Shown piece by piece: positions 61,478 to 64,000 of a stretch of 64,000 bases of DNA. The DNA lies in assembly GCA_942493245.1 (NCBI GenBank), contig OW818685.1, forward strand, positions 1,984,001-2,048,000. Direction: 5' to 3'. A program made the position numbers and the translations under genes. Positions within the stretch are counted from its first letter, which is position 1. Every line of letters starts with the position of its first letter. Under the pieces are notes generated by a model. It searched no databases. It was given only the letters and a program-made list of their open reading frames with translations, and was not told where the DNA came from. The DNA comes from DAOPYU01 sp942493245 (lineage in GTDB: Bacteria > Sumerlaeota > Sumerlaeia > UBA8349).

Positions 61478-62515
61478 ATGAAGGAAGCACGGATACACAC
61501 TCCCGTCGCAAGGCGTCGCCCCGCAGGTCTCATCGCGGTTCTGGTTCTGGTTGTGTCCTTCGCGGCGCTCTGCCCTGAGTCCGCGCGTTCAGCCTCGCCG
61601 AAGCGCCGTTCTCCAATTGTCGACCGGGCTATCGTCCCCCCGTTTGCCATGCATCTGACCCAGAATGACGTCGAGATCGCGAATCTCGATGAAACGGGCC
61701 AGATTCTCTCCAGCGGCGCCGTGGGCATCAAGGTGGGCAATGCCCTGCTCGGCTGGCGCATCGTCTGCCAGGCCGGGGACGCCCAGGGGCCCGACGGAGC
61801 CAGAATCGCCGCCTCCGATATCCGGATTCTCGCCCGGCGCCGGCTCGATGGATACGGCCTGGCCCCCACACCGGCCGATAAGCCGGTGGTGGTGGTCCAG
61901 GGCAGCGCCATCGGGGGACCATCCATGCGCGAGGTTGGCGCCTTTGCCGTGCAGGCGCAAATCGGCCTCGACACCCCGCCGGGCGTGTATAAGGGCGTGC
62001 TGCGCGTCTATGCCGACGCCCCCAACAGCCGCTCTTTTCCGGAAGGCATATCCTCCGGCGCTGACCGGGGCGGCATGCCCGTGCAGGAAGTCCCCCTGAC
62101 CTTCTGCGTGCCCGAGTCCTTCAGGATTTACGTGTCCGAGGAAGCCATGAACTTCGGCTCGGTCCAACCCGGCCTCTCGGGTTCGACTTTCTTCACCAGC
62201 CTGAATACGCCCCGGGTGATGATCGAGACGAATCAGCGCCGATTGCAGGCCCAGGTGGTCATGGACGCGCTCCGCCTCGTTGGATCGGACACCCTCTGGA
62301 TCGCCGGTAAAAGGACCGCCATCGCCTGGGGAAGAACTCCCGCCGAAGCGCTACTGAGAGCCAGGACGGCCCCGATCGGCCAGAATCAGTTCGTTTACCC
62401 GCTCGACAAAGCGGGCCGATACACCTTCTACCTCGCCGGGCGCGTCTCCATCCTGATGTCCGACGAGCCGGGGAACTACCAGGGGCGGGCCACCATCACC
62501 GCAAACGTCCAATAA
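61478..62515 (+). CDS. Secreted beta-rich protein, unknown family
   Basis: A 345-residue exported protein. ATG at 61478 has GAGG about nine bases upstream. The signal peptide (L-I-A-V-L-V-L-V-V-S-F-A-A-L-C) ends near residue 37. Two long regions of beta-strand character with Y-K-G-V-L-R-V-Y-A and Y-Q-G-R-A-T-I-T-A-N-V at their ends resemble each other and the strand patterns of spore-coat-U or pilin-like domains. It is probably a structural or assembly component of a fibre made with the small secreted proteins downstream, by association only. Confidence 0.55.
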   Translation: MKEARIHTPVARRRPAGLIAVLVLVVSFAALCPESARSASPKRRSPIVDRAIVPPFAMHLTQNDVEIANLDETGQILSSGAVGIKVGNALLGWRIVCQAGDAQGPDGARIAASDIRILARRRLDGYGLAPTPADKPVVVVQGSAIGGPSMREVGAFAVQAQIGLDTPPGVYKGVLRVYADAPNSRSFPEGISSGADRGGMPVQEVPLTFCVPESFRIYVSEEAMNFGSVQPGLSGSTFFTSLNTPRVMIETNQRRLQAQVVMDALRLVGSDTLWIAGKRTAIAWGRTPAEALLRARTAPIGQNQFVYPLDKAGRYTFYLAGRVSILMSDEPGNYQGRATITANVQ

Positions 62516-63100
62516 AAAGACGCGGAGGTTGTGTGTTGTATCATTCCCGAGAAAACGGAGATCCTGAGAACCGGGAATACTGATAATAGGAAATTTATCA
62601 GGACAGGATTGAAACTCAAATAAGCATGGATGGCTCTGAGTTTCCGCTCGCGCGGAAATACGGAGGGGGAGAAACTCGCGGAAAAGGCGGACAAATCCGC
62701 GAGAATTCGCCCGAGGTGGAAACAACAAAAAGTTGGCAACCGCGACGCGAAAGCAGACCTGAGGTTGCGCACGATCGAGAGATCGGATCGCGTCATTCCA
62801 AAATTAAACGGCTTGTCGCCCCGGGCGACCGAAAGGAGGCGCCAGAAAAAAGGGACTGAAAGCGCGCATGACGCCGGGTAGCCCGCCCGCGAGCCTGCGC
62901 GTTATCCAAAAAAAATCGGGCTTCGGCCGAGGCGGCCCAGAGCGAGGAACCGCCCCGGACGGTGATCCACCCCAAACCGCTCTCCTTAGATCCGATGATG
63001 CAACGATCCACTGCCCCCAAACTGGTCGCGAATGGGGTGGCGGGGAGCAAGACGCGAAACCGGCACGGACTACATTCCACCTTGAAAGAGGATACGTACC
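62516..63100. other. 585-bp GC-rich interval before the small secreted proteins
   Basis: No gene recognised. There are several small hairpins (for example CGCGCA at 62863 with TGCGCG at 62896) and an A8 run after 62906. No clear promoter or riboswitch is evident. It could be a long leader of the gene at 63101. Confidence 0.4.
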
Positions 63101-63631
63101 ATGAAGAAAATGCTCGTTGTTCTCGCCACCCTGGCCCTTCTGGCCATGTCCGCCACCTCGTTTGCGGCCATTAATCCCTACAACCCCGCCCAGACGAACG
63201 TCCCGGTCACAGTGACTGTAGAGAAAATCGCCGAAGTCTACACCAACACGTCGCCTGTCGCTCTTAGCGTCAAGAATTTCGGATCGTGGGGCACCGCAGT
63301 CGAGCGCACAGTGACCGTTTTGACAAACGTCGCGGCTAAGATATCTGTCTCCATCGACGGCACAATTGCGGAGGACTTGCGCTTTTGGGTATTGGTTAAG
63401 CCCCAGCCTCTTGCTGACTGGGTCGAAAAGCCGATCATTGGTTCGGTTGCAGACACTTCTCTCCTTTTCACCCACACAGACATGACCCCCAAGCAGGCCT
63501 TTACTGCTGCTGCTGCTGCCCCCGGTGGTGCGTCGGTCCCTACGCCCATTGCTTATACCGCCGAATCCTCTTATGCGGCCACGCTTCCCAATACCTATAA
63601 CTTTACCGTGGTTTGGTCGATTTCGGAGTAA
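63101..63631 (+). CDS. Small secreted protein, pilin- or coat-like
   Basis: A 176-residue exported protein beginning M-K-K-M-L-V-V-L-A-T with a classical signal peptide cut after S-F-A-A. The mature part opens with N-V-P-V-T-V-T-V-E-K-I-A-E-V, is rich in Ala, Thr and Val, and shows beta-strand alternation; the end N-F-T-V-V-W-S-I-S-E is also strand-like. There are no cysteines. The same N-V-P-V-x-V-T-V-E motif opens the mature part of the next, truncated gene, so the two are paralogues. Likely subunits of a surface fibre or layer, by analogy only. Confidence 0.7.
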   Translation: MKKMLVVLATLALLAMSATSFAAINPYNPAQTNVPVTVTVEKIAEVYTNTSPVALSVKNFGSWGTAVERTVTVLTNVAAKISVSIDGTIAEDLRFWVLVKPQPLADWVEKPIIGSVADTSLLFTHTDMTPKQAFTAAAAAPGGASVPTPIAYTAESSYAATLPNTYNFTVVWSISE

Positions 63632-63642
63632 TTAACGCCAAC

Positions 63643-63700
63643 GTGCATTCCAATACCCGGGGGGATAATATCTCCCTCCGGGTGGTGGACCGGAATGCAC
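63643..63700 (+). promoter_or_regulatory. Two-level hairpin between paralogous secreted-protein genes
   Basis: Outer arms GTGCATTCC (63643-63651) and GGAATGCAC (63692-63700) enclose inner arms CCCGGGGGGA (63656-63665) and TCCCTCCGGG (63673-63682, one mismatch). There is no T run, so mRNA protection or partial termination is more likely than a full stop. Confidence 0.6.
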
Positions 63701-63737
63701 CAGGTAAGGCTGTACCCTGAAAGGGGGGGACAAGAGC

Positions 63738-64000
63738 ATGAGTCGTCCAACGCAACCAGGCAAGCGTCCCTTAGTTCAGCTCTTTGTTGCACTAACGATG
63801 TGCATGATCTGTCTCCAGGCTTTTGCTGCAGTATCACCACCCAGAAACGTTCCGGTGAACGTGACGGTGGAGCCGATAGTGGAAATCATCTTGCCAAATT
63901 CTACGGGTAGCGAAGGAATCACGATGACTACGGTAACAAACGAGTTCTTTCGCGCTGGTCTCCTGAACAAGGTGAAGACCACTCAAGGCAGCATAGGAAT
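63738..64000 (+). CDS. Small secreted protein paralogue, 3' end outside the window
   Basis: Open from ATG 63738 (GGGGGG nine bases upstream) to the end of the window, 87 residues so far. It starts M-S-R-P-T-Q-P-G-K-R-P and has a hydrophobic signal segment (L-F-V-A-L-T-M-C-M-I-C-L) ending Q-A-F-A-A. The mature part begins S-P-P-R-N-V-P-V-N-V-T-V-E-P-I-V-E-I, closely matching the start of the mature protein encoded just upstream. It belongs to the same probable fibre or coat operon. Confidence 0.7.
   Translation, partial: MSRPTQPGKRPLVQLFVALTMCMICLQAFAAVSPPRNVPVNVTVEPIVEIILPNSTGSEGITMTTVTNEFFRAGLLNKVKTTQGSIG

Noticed and set aside
63020..63080. Resemblance to parts of a c-di-GMP-I riboswitch before the small secreted protein
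   Set aside because: Only short pieces (GACGCGAAACC and a following GGCACGG) look similar; the second stem with its receptor loop is missing.

Overview
The window is about 58% GC and looks like a chromosome segment from a diderm, carbohydrate-degrading bacterium. Kdo biosynthesis (KdsD), a Wza-type export lipoprotein and lipoprotein signals imply an outer membrane. The mix of Tat-exported Gfo/Idh/MocA oxidoreductase, DUF1080 protein, two GH127 enzymes, a DUF5703/LamG enzyme and giant RCC1/InlB-type repeat proteins is typical of PVC-like lineages (Kiritimatiellota, Lentisphaerota) or Sumerlaeota/Hydrogenedentota. This placement is inference from gene content, with no marker gene in view.

Layout. 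1-3.3 kb: envelope stress (PspA with a small partner), then kdsD and a P-loop kinase on the minus strand. 3.3-4.5 kb: gene-free DNA with two families of hairpin repeats. 4.5-6.2 kb: LytM-type M23 protein and a BshB1-like deacetylase. 6.3-21.1 kb: an exopolysaccharide locus (Wza, Wzz, ExeA-like ATPase, tyrosine kinase, glycosyltransferases, O-antigen polymerase) that resembles the XrtA/PEP-CTERM type but has no exosortase here. 21.2-28.3 kb: a 2362-residue secreted protein with three seven-repeat RCC1 propellers and 12 InlB-type repeats. 29.2-38.3 kb: zincin-like lipoprotein and plant-glycan hydrolases. 38.4-41.5 kb: secreted S8 protease. 42-46.7 kb: glycyl radical enzyme with its activase, and a DUF1080 protein. 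46.9 kb: the 3' half of a tRNA-Lys(TTT) gene, followed by a tyrosine integrase and a type I restriction-modification operon (48.4-58.1 kb) that also holds a DUF1016 nuclease, a REP-associated transposase and an AlbA_2 protein. 58.9-64 kb: an NtrC-family sigma54 activator, a degenerate GGDEF-like protein and secreted beta-rich proteins, the last cut by the window end.

The most interesting signal is regulatory. Four -24/-12 (sigma54) promoter matches, all with GG-N10-GC spacing, stand in front of the exopolysaccharide operon, the giant RCC1 protein, the S8 protease and the degenerate GGDEF gene. Upstream of the RCC1 and protease promoters, at 130 and 142 bp, lie two matching 35-bp sites, each built of two tandem T-N2-TCA-N4-TG palindromes. 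A related four-half-site dyad lies about 100-157 bp upstream of the promoter at 60.9 kb, next to the gene for a sigma54 activator with a variant GAFTDA loop. This suggests a local sigma54 regulon that links exopolysaccharide with giant surface or secreted proteins.

Other points are a 220-bp repeat element with inverted ends and covarying hairpins at both ends of the window, and a restriction operon in which the tail of the preceding gene has been copied at the sites of inserted genes, keeping the overlapping stop/start junctions.
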